A stretch of DNA of 45,212 bases from Planctomycetes bacterium UBA2386 (GTDB lineage: Bacteria; Planctomycetota; UBA1135; UBA2386), in the NCBI GenBank assembly GCA_002343845.1, contig DDSQ01000172.1, forward strand, positions 84,094 through 129,305, written 5' to 3'. Of the stretch, positions 34,885-44,461 are shown one piece after another. The notes beneath the pieces were generated by a model. The model ran no database searches. It worked only from the letters and a program-made list of their open reading frames with translations, and was not told the DNA's origin. The position numbers and the translations under genes are program-made. Positions within the stretch are counted from its first letter, which is position 1; every line of letters starts with the position of its first letter.

Positions 34885-37839
34885 ATGAACAGCAAAGCCC
34901 TCGCCGTCGTTCTCGTCGTTCTCGCCGCGGTCGGCATCTGGTGGATCGGGAGGGGGGATGGCGCCGAGCCTGTGCCGATCGCGCCGACGCCGACGCCGGT
35001 CGCCCAAGGGGGACCAGCGACGCCCGCAGGTCTTGCGGACGCCAAGCAGAACGCGGGCGTCGCGCACGGAGCGGCGCCTGCCGCGGTGGACGCGTCGGAA
35101 CGCGTCGCGGCGCCGGCTGTCGAGGGTGGCGCGCCGTCTGGGGTGGTGATGGTGCAGGGACGGGTGGTCGATGCGGGCGGTGCGGCGCGCGCTGGCGTGA
35201 CGCTGACCCTGCGCACGTGGGAGGGCATGGACGGCCTCGAGTTCCTGCCGCCGCCATCCACGCGGGAGCGCGAAGATCTGCCGACCTGGACGACGCGCCC
35301 TGACGGCACGTTCCGGATCCCGCTGCCGAAGAACCGTCTCGGTCAGCTCGGCCTGACCGACGACGAGCTCGTGTTCGAGACTCCGCCAACGGCGATCGCC
35401 GCCAGCAAGGGCGACCAGGATCTCGGGGACGTGCGGGTCCTGCGCGCCGGTCGCCTGCAGGGCGTCGTGCAGGACGATCGAGGCAACGGTGTTGCCGGCG
35501 TCAAGGTCCAGATCACGGTCGGCACCATGGGATTCGGCGGCCCCGGCAGTGTGAGCGGAGCCGACGGCGCGTTCTCGATCGGCAAGCTGCGTCGGGGCAC
35601 GTGGACGCTGCGCACGGCGTCGGGCAAGTTCCTGCCGACGACGGTGGAGGTCGAACTCGGCGCCGAGGAACAGAAGACCGGCGTGGTGATCGTGGTGAAG
35701 GCCGGCAACGCGATCGCCGGTCAGGTGGTCGACGATCGCGGCGTCGGCGTGCCCGGGATGCGCGTCGGCAGCAAACGCAACGAGGCGCTGGGTTCGCTCG
35801 ACATCGAGCGCTTCTCGCCCGACGAGTCGACGTCCACGGACGCCAACGGCTACTTCACGCTGTCGGGCCTCGATGACGACGCCGCGACCGTGCGTGCGTT
35901 CGGCCCGGGCCACTCACCGGTGACGGCCAGCGACGTGCCCGTGGGCACCGGCAACCTCGTGCTGCGCGTCGAACGCCTCGGCGCGATCGAGGGCGTGCTC
36001 GTCGCCGGCGACGGCAAGCCGATCGCGGGCAGTCGCGTGCGCGTGCAGAGCGGCGCCGAAGCCGGGCTCCTGATCGCCGACGAGTTCGGTTTCGGAGGCG
36101 TCGGCGCTGCGAGTGGCGCCGAGACCGCGAGCGATGGCTCGTTCCGCGTCGAATCGGTGCGTCCGGGGACCGTCGTCGTCGTTGCCAACGGCAAGGCGCA
36201 TCGTCCGGCGCGGCAAGGGGACGTCGCCGTGATGCCGGCGCAGACGACCAAGGGCGTCCGGCTCGTCGCCGATCTCGGCGCCTCGGCGCAGGTCCAGGTG
36301 CTCGACGAAGCGGGCAAGCCGGTTGCCGGCGCCAAGGTGACCGCCGAACGCGCCGCGGAGCGTGGCACGCCGGGCGGCGCGACGTTCCGCGCCCGCGCCC
36401 TGGCGATCGAAGACCACGACGGTGAAGTGTCGATTGGCGGCGCCGGGCCGTTGGGGTCGGCGACCACCGACGAACAGGGCCGCGCGACGCTCGCGGGTCT
36501 GCCGGCCGGCAAGCTGTCGTTCGCGGCGACGCACGACGAGCATGCCAAGGCCGAAGCCGTGCAGGTCGCGGTGCCGAAGGCGGGAGTGGTCGAGGCGGTG
36601 CTGACGATGCGCAAGCCTGGCGTCGCGGAGATCACGGTGCGAGGCACCGATGGCGCGTCGCAGTCCGGGGTCGCGCTGCTGGTGACGGCGATCAGCGACG
36701 GCGAAGGCACACCATCGCGGGTCGTCAGCGACGACGATGGTCTTGCGCGCGTGCCGTTGCTGGCGCCTGGCGAGTACGACGTGGCGATCGCGCGTGCGCC
36801 GAGCGGCGCGAGCTTCGGCAATTCCATGGTGTTCATGGGCCCCGGCGACGAGTCGATCGCGGCGTCGCGCCAGCGGTTCACGATCGTCGCGGGCCAGACG
36901 ACGAAGATCGCTGTGCAGCGGCCGCTGTTGGCCAGGGTGCATGGCGTGGTGACCGGGGCCGATGGTCCGGCTGGCGGCGTGCAACTCGCGCTGCGCCGGG
37001 ACGGCGAAGACGGTCCCGAGATGCCGGGGTTCGGCGGCCGGCAGGCGACGACTGCCGCGGACGGCACGTTCGCGTTCGACGACGTCGAACCGGGCGCCCA
37101 CGTGATCGAATACGGCAAGCGCGACCAGATGGTGAAGGCGCAGCACTCGCTCGACGTGCCAGCGAACACTGCCGACGTGCGCGCCGACCTCGTGCTGCGC
37201 ACGGGCAAGGTCCGCGTGCATGTCGTCGCCGCCGGCAGCATGGAAGGTGTTGCCAAGGCCGAGGTCGAACTGGTGCGCGCGAACGCGAGCAGTGCGACCG
37301 CAGGGGCGCCGCCGCGGGCCGAACGTCGCGTCATGATGGTGTCCCTGTCGGTCACCAACGACGGCAACGGCGGCGAGGAGACGACGACGATGACGTCCGG
37401 AGCGCCGCGCGCCATGACCGACGAGGACGGCGTCGCCGAGATCGACGATGTGCCGGTCGGCGACTACACGCTGCGCATCCGCCACAAGAAGCACGCGCCG
37501 CGCGAACTGAAGAACCAAGTCGTCGTCGACCGGCAACTGACCGACTGCGGGCGCGTCGAACTCGCCGGCGCCGGGCAGATCCGCGGCAAGGTCGTCGATG
37601 CCGACGGCAAGCCGGCGCGCATGGCGCTGGTCACCAGCCGCCCGGCGGACAGCCAGCAATGGTCGGAGCCGGAGATGGTGCAGAGCGGCAACTACCGGCT
37701 GCAGGGCCTCGCGGCCGGCAAGTACTTGGTGCGCGCGCAGTCGATCGGGCCGGCGGCTGGCGCCTACTCGCCCGAAGTCGAAGTCGAGGTCAAGGCCGGC
37801 GAGACGGCGACGACGGATCTGCAGCTGCCGGCGAAGTGA
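34885..37839 (+). CDS. Membrane-anchored protein of tandem carboxypeptidase-regulatory-like (CarboxypepD_reg) domains
   Basis: 984 residues; ATG 34885 is chosen because the hydrophobic anchor (ALAVVLVVLAAVGIWWIG) follows directly. A Pro/Ala-rich stalk leads into seven to nine repeats of the transthyretin-like regulatory domain, recognisable by recurring G.V.D..G..V.GV.V.. followed by TD..G.F.: for example VQGRVVDAGGAARAGVTLTL, LQGVVQDDRGNGVAGVKVQI, IAGQVVDDRGVGVPGMRVGS, VQVLDEAGKPVAGAKVTA, IRGKVVDADGKPARMALV. Such repeat proteins are extracytoplasmic and probably structural or ligand-binding; no enzyme domain is present. Large proteins of this type are common in planctomycetes. Divergent from the aminopeptidase gene with a 117-base gap. 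Confidence 0.85.
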   Translation: MNSKALAVVLVVLAAVGIWWIGRGDGAEPVPIAPTPTPVAQGGPATPAGLADAKQNAGVAHGAAPAAVDASERVAAPAVEGGAPSGVVMVQGRVVDAGGAARAGVTLTLRTWEGMDGLEFLPPPSTREREDLPTWTTRPDGTFRIPLPKNRLGQLGLTDDELVFETPPTAIAASKGDQDLGDVRVLRAGRLQGVVQDDRGNGVAGVKVQITVGTMGFGGPGSVSGADGAFSIGKLRRGTWTLRTASGKFLPTTVEVELGAEEQKTGVVIVVKAGNAIAGQVVDDRGVGVPGMRVGSKRNEALGSLDIERFSPDESTSTDANGYFTLSGLDDDAATVRAFGPGHSPVTASDVPVGTGNLVLRVERLGAIEGVLVAGDGKPIAGSRVRVQSGAEAGLLIADEFGFGGVGAASGAETASDGSFRVESVRPGTVVVVANGKAHRPARQGDVAVMPAQTTKGVRLVADLGASAQVQVLDEAGKPVAGAKVTAERAAERGTPGGATFRARALAIEDHDGEVSIGGAGPLGSATTDEQGRATLAGLPAGKLSFAATHDEHAKAEAVQVAVPKAGVVEAVLTMRKPGVAEITVRGTDGASQSGVALLVTAISDGEGTPSRVVSDDDGLARVPLLAPGEYDVAIARAPSGASFGNSMVFMGPGDESIAASRQRFTIVAGQTTKIAVQRPLLARVHGVVTGADGPAGGVQLALRRDGEDGPEMPGFGGRQATTAADGTFAFDDVEPGAHVIEYGKRDQMVKAQHSLDVPANTADVRADLVLRTGKVRVHVVAAGSMEGVAKAEVELVRANASSATAGAPPRAERRVMMVSLSVTNDGNGGEETTTMTSGAPRAMTDEDGVAEIDDVPVGDYTLRIRHKKHAPRELKNQVVVDRQLTDCGRVELAGAGQIRGKVVDADGKPARMALVTSRPADSQQWSEPEMVQSGNYRLQGLAAGKYLVRAQSIGPAAGAYSPEVEVEVKAGETATTDLQLPAK

Positions 37840-37866
37840 GCCGCGCGGCGGGTGCGGTGATCCCGA

Positions 37867-38613
37867 TCACTGGATCGGGTTCTTCTTCAACCACGCCTTG
37901 GCTTCGGCTGCCGTGCTGAAGCGCTGCCCGGTGACGGCGAACAGCGCGTCCTTGACCTTGCCGCGCCACGCCGACCACGACTTCCAGCGCGCCTCCCAAT
38001 ACTCCTGCGGCGGGTTGCTCGCGTCGTCGACGTTCTCGGGCACGGGCTCGTCGAGGTTGCGCAGCAGGATCGGCAGTGCCTGCTTCTCCTTGTGCGCGAT
38101 GACGAGCTCGAGCACCGCTTCCTGGATCGGCACGCGCTCGACGTGGTACTCACGCTCGAACAGACCGTCGATGTCCTTCCACTGGCTCTTCGCGTAGCCG
38201 CAGCGCGACAAGCCGCGGATCAGTTCGCCGACGACGACCGGGTGCGTGCCGACGCGTGGATTGGCGATCAGCCGCCGGATCGCCGCGTTGGCGTCTTCGG
38301 CGGGCTGGTTGGCGAGCAGTTCGGCAGCGCGCTTGCGCACCACCACGAGCTTCTCGCTCTCGACCAACTGCGCGAGCGGCCGGACCAGGAGCTTGTGGGA
38401 GCCGCCGGCCAGCTGGTCGAGCGCGCGGTTCTTCTGCGCCATGTTCGCGGAGCCCTTGACCAGCTTGCCGAACTCGTCGACGGCGGCCTTGGCGGTCTTG
38501 TCGTCCCACGGCTCGACGGCCTTGGCGGTGACCGGCGCTGGTGCCTCCGGAGGCTTGGGCGGCGCGGGTGGATCCTGGGGAGCGAGCAGCCACGAGAGGG
38601 CGATGGCCAGCAT
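37867..38613 (-). CDS. Secreted HEAT-like repeat protein of unknown function
   Basis: 248 residues from ATG 38613. A signal peptide (MLAIALSWLLA) and a proline-rich linker (PQDPPAPPKPPEAPAPV) precede a helical repeat region: LDQLAGGSHKLLVRPLAQLV, KRAAELLANQPAEDANAAIR, PVVVGELIRGLSRCGY, QEAVLELVIAHKEKQALPIL. The C-terminal 50 residues (PQEYWEARWKSWSAWRGKVK) are Trp-rich and reappear in style in the HEAT-VWA protein at 41375. No family name can be given. It is divergent from the VIT-VWA gene, which shares this theme of repeat plus VWA proteins. Confidence 0.75.
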   Translation of the reverse strand: MLAIALSWLLAPQDPPAPPKPPEAPAPVTAKAVEPWDDKTAKAAVDEFGKLVKGSANMAQKNRALDQLAGGSHKLLVRPLAQLVESEKLVVVRKRAAELLANQPAEDANAAIRRLIANPRVGTHPVVVGELIRGLSRCGYAKSQWKDIDGLFEREYHVERVPIQEAVLELVIAHKEKQALPILLRNLDEPVPENVDDASNPPQEYWEARWKSWSAWRGKVKDALFAVTGQRFSTAAEAKAWLKKNPIQ

Positions 38614-38703
38614 CGCCCGATGGTAACGCAGGCGACCTGCCGTGTCGGGCGCCTGGGGAACCCGACCCATGGCGAGGCGTTCGGGCCCGGGTCGCCGAGG
38701 GTC

Positions 38704-38733
38704 GTTCCCGTTCCTGTTCCCGTTCCCGTTCCG
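38704..38733 (+). repeat. Five tandem hexamers (GTTCCC-type) just upstream of the VIT-VWA gene
   Basis: Five 6-base units (GTTCCC, GTTCCT, GTTCCC, GTTCCC, GTTCCG) end 10 bases before the ATG at 38744. They lie in the presumed 5' untranslated region, where the ribosome-binding site would be expected; only GAGAAG follows them. Unit number changes by slippage could alter promoter or leader spacing. Confidence 0.75.
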
Positions 38734-38743
38734 AGAAGCCGTC

Positions 38744-40975
38744 ATGAACCGTTGCCTGCGTTTCCTCCCGTTCGTTCTCTGCGCGCCGCTCGCGGCGCAG
38801 GGTCTGTGGATCGGTCCGCTGCCGGGCCCGGGCGTCGCGCCGCCCGACATCGTGGCGCGGCGGCCCGGCATCGTGCAGATCGTGCGCACCGGCGTGAACG
38901 CGGAGATCGTCGATGGCGTCGCGACGACGACGATCGACCAGGTGTTTCGCAACACCGGCCCGCGCGACGAGGAAGGCACGTGGTTCCTGCCGCTGCCGAT
39001 CGGTGCCGTGGCCGACGGCTTCACGATGACCGTGGGCGGCAAGGAGGTGAAGGGTGAGGTGCTCGGGGCTGGGGAGGCGCGGTCGATCTACGAGTCGATC
39101 GTGCGGCAGCGACGGGATCCGGGGTTGCTCGAGTACGCGAGCGAAGGCTTGCTGCGCGCCCGCATCTTCCCGATCCCCGCGAACGGTGAAGTCGGCGTGA
39201 CGGTGCGGCTGCGGCAGGTGATCCACCCGACCGGCGGCCTGTTCGAATGGGTGTGGCCGCTGCGCGCCGCCGGACTCGGTGATGCCACGGTCGGACCGGT
39301 CGGCCTGCACGTGCGGATCAAGTCGCAGTCGACGATCGCCACCATCGTGACGCCGCACGCCGGCGCCGAGATCCGGCGCGTCGGGGATCGCGAAGCGACA
39401 GTCGGCCTCGAGGGCCAGGTGGGGCAGTTCGAGGATCTGCGCGTGCTCTACGGGCTCACGCAGCAGGACTTCGGCATGCACCTGCTCGCGAACCGGCCAG
39501 CCGGGGAAGCCGGCTACTTCACGATGCTGGTGTCGCCGCCGCGTCGCCTCGACGAACGCACGCCGCTGCCGCGCCGGTTCGTGCAGTTCGTCGTCGACAC
39601 GTCGGGCTCCATGGCGGGCGACAAGATCGAGCAGGCGAAGGCGGCGCTGCGCACGTTCCTGCGCAGCCTGCGGCCCCAGGACGTGTTCCAGGTCGTGACG
39701 TTCGCCTCGTCGGTGCAGACCTTCTTCGAACATCCGCAGACGGCCAGCAGCGAGAACGTCGAGCGAGCGCTGCAGCGCATCGACCGGCTGCAGGCCATGG
39801 GCGGCACGGACATCGCCGGCGCGCTGCAGCAGGCGCTCGAAGTCTCGCTGCCTGGTGACGACGAAGTGCTGCTGCCGCAGATCGTGTTCGTCACCGATGG
39901 CCAACCGACGGTCGGCCTCACCGCGCCGCAGCAGATCCTGGACCTGACGAAGCGACTCGACCGGCGAGCCACGCGCGTGTTCGCGCTCGGCGTCGGCGAC
40001 GAGATCGACGTGCGCTTGCTCGACGATCTGGTGCAGCAGCACCGCGGCGCGCGCGACTTCGTGCGCAACAAGGAGAAGATCGAGGTCAAGGTCGACGCGC
40101 TGTGCCAGAAGATCGCGCAGCCGGCCCTGACCGACGTCGAGGTGCGTTGCGACGGCATCGACACCTTCGACGTGCACCCGGCGCGCACGAACGACCTGTT
40201 CTGCGGCGAGATGCTGCACGTCGTCGGCCGCTACCGCGCCGGTGGCAGCCGCAACGTCGTCGTGCGTGGCCGCCAGAACGGTGTGCAGCGCGAGTACGTG
40301 TTCCCGGTCGAGTTCCCGCACGCGAGCGAGCAGCACGCCTTCGTGCAGACGTTGTGGGCGCGGCAGCACGTCGCGGGCTTGCTCGATGCGATCCGTCGCA
40401 ATGGACCGAGGCAGGAGCTGCTCGACGAGGTGCGTCGGTTGGCGACGCGGCACGGCATCGTCACGCCGTACACCTCGCAGCTGATCGTCGAGGAGGGCAT
40501 GCGGCTCGCGGGACGACCGGGGGCCGACCCCTTCGGGACCACGGAGGTCCGCAACGGCCTCGCGCCAGGCGCTCTGCCGCCCACGGCGGGCGGCGCCGTC
40601 GTTCGCCGGCTGGAGGCGTTCGGCCGCGCCCGCAGCGGCAGCGAGGCGGTCGAAGAGAGTCTGGCTCTGGACGCCGGCAAGAACCTGTTGGCGCCGGTGC
40701 GCGAGGCGGAGGCGAAGAACAAGGAACGCGATGCGGAGCTGCTGCGCCGCGCCGGCGGCCGCGTGTTCGTCCGTGCCGCCCAAGACCTGATCGAGCAGGG
40801 GTTGCCTGCCGACTGGCTGCAGCAGGCCGTCGTCGTCGAGGCGTTCTCGAGCGCGTGGCTCGAACTGTCGCGCAAGAGCCCGGCGCTGCGGGAGATCCTC
40901 GCACTCGGCGAACGCGTCGTGCTGCGCGACGGCGATCGCATCGTGCGCGTCGTGCCCGCACCGGCCGCGAAGTGA
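38744..40975 (+). CDS. Secreted VIT and von Willebrand factor A (VWA) domain protein
   Basis: 743 residues from ATG 38744, with a signal peptide (MNRCLRFLPFVLCAPLAAQ). A VIT domain occupies about 30-170 (TTTIDQVFRNTGPRDEEGTW, FPIPANGEVGVTVRLRQVI). A VWA domain starts at about 280 with the MIDAS motif DTSGSM (Asp285), then GGTDIAGAL and VFVTDGQPTVG, so metal-dependent adhesion is intact. The C-terminal 250 residues include GIVTPYTSQLIVEEGMR, typical of VIT-VWA proteins, and a charged helical end. Relatives are inter-alpha-trypsin-inhibitor heavy-chain-like proteins in bacteria, with roles in surface adhesion or complex assembly. Hexamer repeats precede the start. Confidence 0.9.
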   Translation: MNRCLRFLPFVLCAPLAAQGLWIGPLPGPGVAPPDIVARRPGIVQIVRTGVNAEIVDGVATTTIDQVFRNTGPRDEEGTWFLPLPIGAVADGFTMTVGGKEVKGEVLGAGEARSIYESIVRQRRDPGLLEYASEGLLRARIFPIPANGEVGVTVRLRQVIHPTGGLFEWVWPLRAAGLGDATVGPVGLHVRIKSQSTIATIVTPHAGAEIRRVGDREATVGLEGQVGQFEDLRVLYGLTQQDFGMHLLANRPAGEAGYFTMLVSPPRRLDERTPLPRRFVQFVVDTSGSMAGDKIEQAKAALRTFLRSLRPQDVFQVVTFASSVQTFFEHPQTASSENVERALQRIDRLQAMGGTDIAGALQQALEVSLPGDDEVLLPQIVFVTDGQPTVGLTAPQQILDLTKRLDRRATRVFALGVGDEIDVRLLDDLVQQHRGARDFVRNKEKIEVKVDALCQKIAQPALTDVEVRCDGIDTFDVHPARTNDLFCGEMLHVVGRYRAGGSRNVVVRGRQNGVQREYVFPVEFPHASEQHAFVQTLWARQHVAGLLDAIRRNGPRQELLDEVRRLATRHGIVTPYTSQLIVEEGMRLAGRPGADPFGTTEVRNGLAPGALPPTAGGAVVRRLEAFGRARSGSEAVEESLALDAGKNLLAPVREAEAKNKERDAELLRRAGGRVFVRAAQDLIEQGLPADWLQQAVVVEAFSSAWLELSRKSPALREILALGERVVLRDGDRIVRVVPAPAAK

Positions 40976-41030
40976 GCGTGGCGTCCCCGCCACGCTCGCG
41001 CCGCGCGGGCTGGCGGGCGAACATGCGCGC

Positions 41031-41360
41031 ATGCTCGCCATCGCCCGCTGGTTCTTCGCCCTGCTCGGTGGACTGCTGCTCGGTGGCGGCCTCACGCTGC
41101 ACGGCCAGGTCGCGTTCGCGCGCTACGTGAAGCAGGAAGCCGACAGCACCTTCTTCCTCTGGCGCGCGATCGGCGAGGCGACGTTCGCGTTCCAGGGCGG
41201 CGAGACGCAGATGGCGCTGGCGATGGGGGCGGTTCCCGACGCCGCACTCGCCGAATCGGATCGCGCGGCGCGCGTGCTCGTGATCGTCGGCGGGCTGATC
41301 GCGCTCGCCGGGCCGATGCTGCGTCGCGGCAAGCCGCAGCCGGTCGTGCGCCGACCGTGA
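41031..41360 (+). CDS. Small membrane protein with two hydrophobic segments
   Basis: 109 residues from ATG 41031. Hydrophobic stretches at about 5-24 (ARWFFALLGGLLLGGGLTLH) and 83-97 (VLVIVGGLIALAGPML) frame a polar middle with FARYVKQEADSTFFLWRAIG. No family is recognised. It lies 55 bases after the VIT-VWA gene on the same strand and may be co-transcribed. It converges on the HEAT-VWA gene with a 14-base gap. Confidence 0.65.
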   Translation: MLAIARWFFALLGGLLLGGGLTLHGQVAFARYVKQEADSTFFLWRAIGEATFAFQGGETQMALAMGAVPDAALAESDRAARVLVIVGGLIALAGPMLRRGKPQPVVRRP

Positions 41361-41374
41361 CGGCGTGATGCCGC

Positions 41375-43244
41375 CTACAGCTCGCGGAACTGGCCCTTGT
41401 TATCCGTCGCCATGGTGCGCATCAGTTCCTGCGGCGTCTTCGACATCTTCGGTTCGGCGGCGCGAGCCTCCGGCGGCGTCGCTGAGCTGATGAAGATCGT
41501 GTTGATGCGCACGCTCGCGAACTTGTTGCACTCCTGCACGAGCCGCAGGATCTCGACCGGGTCCTGGACGTCGCCGACGGTGGGCGCGCCGTCGGAGAGC
41601 ACGAACAGCTCGTCGATGTTCGACGTGTAGCGGTTGCCGTAGACGATCGACTTGATCTTGAGCGCGGTCTCGAGACCGCTCCACAGGTTGGTGCCGCCGT
41701 CCGCGCGCAGGCCGCCGACGTAGTCCTTGAACGCCTGCCGGTTCTTGGCCGTCGCCGGCACCATGTCCGGCTTCCATGCCTCGGCCTTCGGGTTGCCGTT
41801 GAACGTGATCAGGTTGAACTGCGCGCTCGGCGAGATGCCGTCGATCGCCCGGATCAGCTCACGCTTCGCGAAGTCGAGGCGCACCGACTTCTTCTTCTTG
41901 CCGTCGCCGGCGTCTTCGTCCATCGGCCACTGCATGCTGCCCGACAGGTCGACCACGAACACGACGCGCGTGCCCTGGACCGGGATGCCGCAGAAGCCGC
42001 GGTCGACGATCGTGTGCTCGACCTTCGGCGCGCGCTTCTGTGTCACCGAGATCTTGTCCTTCTCGGCGTCCCAGAACGCGCGCCACTTCTCTGGCTGGTC
42101 GGCCGGGTGCACCGCGCCGGTCATCGACACCAGCAGCTCGTGCGCCTGGTAGAGCATGAGCCCCGAGAGCTTTCCCGACTTGACCTGATCGGGGTTCTTC
42201 CAGAAGTGCTCGAGCACGCCGATCAGCGCCGGCACCGTCTCGAGCGAACGGAAGTCGTCGAGCAGGCGCAGCAGCGCCATGTCTGCGCGCCAGGTCGTGC
42301 GGCCGAGGGCTTGCTGCGCCGCGCGCACCGCCAGGCGGACGCTCTCGGGCAGCTCGGCGGGCGGAGCGGCCGCGGGCGCTGCCGGTGCCGGGGCTGGGGC
42401 CGCCGGCGTGGCGGGAGTGGAGGGTTCGGCCTTGTCGCCGCCGGCGTCGGCAGCGCCGCCCTCGGCGGGCTTGGCCTTCGGCGCTTCGCTCGGCGTGAAC
42501 ACGCTCGCCTTCTCCTTGTGCGGCTTGTAGAGCTCGCGCAGCGCGTCCACCGCCGCGATCAACACCGCATCGACGGATTCTCGTTCGAGCACGGCGATCA
42601 ACGCCGGCGCGGCGCCATCGTCACCGAGCGTGCCGAGGACTTCGGCGGCACTGACCCTGACGATCTCGTTCTTGTCGGCGAGCACCTGCTCGAACACCTG
42701 CCGGTAGGACTTGTCCTTGGTCGTCCCGAGGCAGCGCACCCCGGCAGCTTGCAGCGCCGCGACTTGCGCCTTCTCGGCCTTCAGCTCGCCGCGCGCGGCC
42801 TTCGCGAAGACCTCCTTCATCACCGCGCTCGTGCACTTCGCTGCCCACGTCTCGGCGAGCTTGCGAACGTCGTACGGCGCCATCTCGTACTCGTACTTGC
42901 CCTGATCGAGGCCGACCGCGGCGACGTCGAGCAACGCGCGCGCAGCGTCGGCGGTGTCGAGCTGGCTCGTGGCCTCGAGCAGCGCCTCGAGGTCGCCGGC
43001 CCAGGTCGGGGTCGGGAGGCCGCCCTTGGGGGCGACGCCGTATTTGATCGCGAACGAGTCCTTGCTGATGTTGTCCTTCGACCGGAAGTCGATCTTCCCG
43101 GCGCGGTAGAGCTTCAGCCACGCTTCGAGCGCCTTGATCGGCTTGTCGTCGGCGACGACGGCTGCGAGCGCGGGTGGGGGCGAAACGGCGAAGGAGGAGA
43201 TCTGCAGACCGGTGAGGGGTCGCTACCAATGCCAATGCGAGCAT
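41375..43244 (-). CDS. Secreted HEAT-repeat/VWA domain protein, apparent 1-base frameshift near the 5' end
   Basis: The continuous frame from 41375 to about 43230 encodes HEAT-like repeats (EVLGTLGDDGAAPALIAVLE), an Ala/Pro-rich linker, and a VWA domain with MIDAS motif VVDLSGSMQWP, GGTNLWSGL and LSDGAPTVGD. The first conventional start in that frame is TTG 42934, yet clearly coding sequence (PIKALEAWLKLYRAGKIDF) continues upstream in the same frame to an in-frame TAG near 43230 without any ATG or GTG. In the neighbouring frame ATG 43244 opens a signal-peptide-like MLALALVATP. Adding one base in the ACCCCT tract near 43222 would join the two into a protein with a standard signal peptide. Either a sequencing error or a real frameshift. 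If not shifted, the CDS is 41375-42934. Confidence 0.78.
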
Positions 43245-43329
43245 GCTGCGGTCCTGAGGGCGGCCGGGGTGGCCCCGCATGCTAGCTCGCACGCCGGCGA
43301 AGTTGCGCGATTCCCGCCCTCCAGGCGGC

Positions 43330-44457
43330 TCAGCGACGCGATTCGACGTGGATCTCGACCTGCACGGCGCCGGTACCGGCGCGGCGTCCGCGCATCACCC
43401 GCACCAGCCCTTCGCGCGATTCGACTTCGCTGCGTGGCGCGACCCAGCTCGGCCCGCAATCGTCGGCGAGCCAGAACGCGCTGCCGGGTTGCATCCGGCC
43501 GAACTGGTAGGCCAGTTCGGTGTCGCTGCCGAGCACGAAGAACAACTTCGGGAAGATGTCGGGGCGCTGCGTGGTGAGCCGCAGCAGCAGTTCCTGCTCT
43601 TCGCGCGGATCGAGTTGCACGGGTGCGATCGACCGGGCCACTGCCGAGGGGCGGTAGTGTTCGAACGCCGGCGCGACCAACGACCGTGCGGTGTGCAGGT
43701 TGCGCACCGCCAACGGGAGGCGCTCGAGCATGCTCACCGCGTAACGCAGGTCGGGCTCGACGCGGTCGTCGGCGAACAGCAGCCGGTCGCCGTCGCGCAT
43801 GTCCAGCAGCAGCTCGCCGAAGGTGTGGAACTCCTCGGCGTTCGCGAACACTTCGTGCGCGTCGTTCTCGCCGGCGTCAGGGGATGCGAGCCGCTGCAGT
43901 CCGGCCTTCGTCGCGGCGAGCCGTTGGTCGAGTTGGCGCGCGGTCTCGGTGGCCACCAACTGGAAGCGCAGGCGCTGGGTCGCGGAGAGCATCGGACTCT
44001 CGTCGAGCGGCGGCGCGTCCTGGTGGAAGACGAACCGTTGGCGCGGCGCGGTCGTGTCGTCGGCGATGCCGCCGGCGTTCTCGGCGCGGGCGATCGGCTC
44101 GGCGATGCGCTCGTCCTTCGGCGCCAGCCACGTTGCGCACAGCAGCGCAGCAGCGGCCGCCGCGGCGCCGGCGAGGGCGTAGCGCACCTTCGCGAGCAAG
44201 GGCACCGGCTCGCGGAACACGGCGTCCGGCGTGCCTTCTCCGGCCTGGATGCGCTGCCACAACGAATCGCGGAACCCGTCGGACACGCGCGGGCGCTGCA
44301 GCCGCAGCGTCAACTGTTGCGCGGCTTGCAGTTCCTTCCAGAACGTGCCGCACTCGGCGCACTGTGCCGCGTGCTGCAACACCAGCGTGCGGCGGCCGGC
44401 CGGCAGGCGCCCGTCCAGGCACACCGAGAGTTCGTATCGACAGGAGGAGCAGTTCAT
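43330..44457 (-). CDS. Membrane anti-sigma factor with N-terminal zinc-finger (zf-HC2)
   Basis: 375 residues. The N-terminus MNCSSCRYELSVCLDGRL has the anti-sigma zinc-finger form with the HxxxCxxC motif HAAQCAEC (His29, Cys33, Cys36). One transmembrane segment lies at about 90-111 (YALAGAAAAAAALLCATWLA). The 260-residue extracytoplasmic part has no recognised domain and could be the sensor; proteolysis in the membrane would release the sigma factor (family knowledge). The start lies 4 bases after the ECF sigma stop, so they are coupled as a sigma/anti-sigma pair. The gap to the HEAT-VWA start (85 bases) leaves co-transcription possible. Confidence 0.85.
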   Translation of the reverse strand: MNCSSCRYELSVCLDGRLPAGRRTLVLQHAAQCAECGTFWKELQAAQQLTLRLQRPRVSDGFRDSLWQRIQAGEGTPDAVFREPVPLLAKVRYALAGAAAAAAALLCATWLAPKDERIAEPIARAENAGGIADDTTAPRQRFVFHQDAPPLDESPMLSATQRLRFQLVATETARQLDQRLAATKAGLQRLASPDAGENDAHEVFANAEEFHTFGELLLDMRDGDRLLFADDRVEPDLRYAVSMLERLPLAVRNLHTARSLVAPAFEHYRPSAVARSIAPVQLDPREEQELLLRLTTQRPDIFPKLFFVLGSDTELAYQFGRMQPGSAFWLADDCGPSWVAPRSEVESREGLVRVMRGRRAGTGAVQVEIHVESRR

Positions 44458-44461
44458 CGCG

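Noticed and set aside
31619..35389. Single 1256-codon minus-strand frame joining the cyclophilin to upstream sequence
   Set aside because: Only the last 249 residues are protein-like and start with a signal peptide at 32368; the rest is antisense to the dehydratase or out of frame with the aminopeptidase.
38150..41095. Long minus-strand open frame opposite the VIT-VWA gene
   Set aside because: No domain, biased composition, and it lies fully antisense to a gene with an intact VIT and MIDAS motif.
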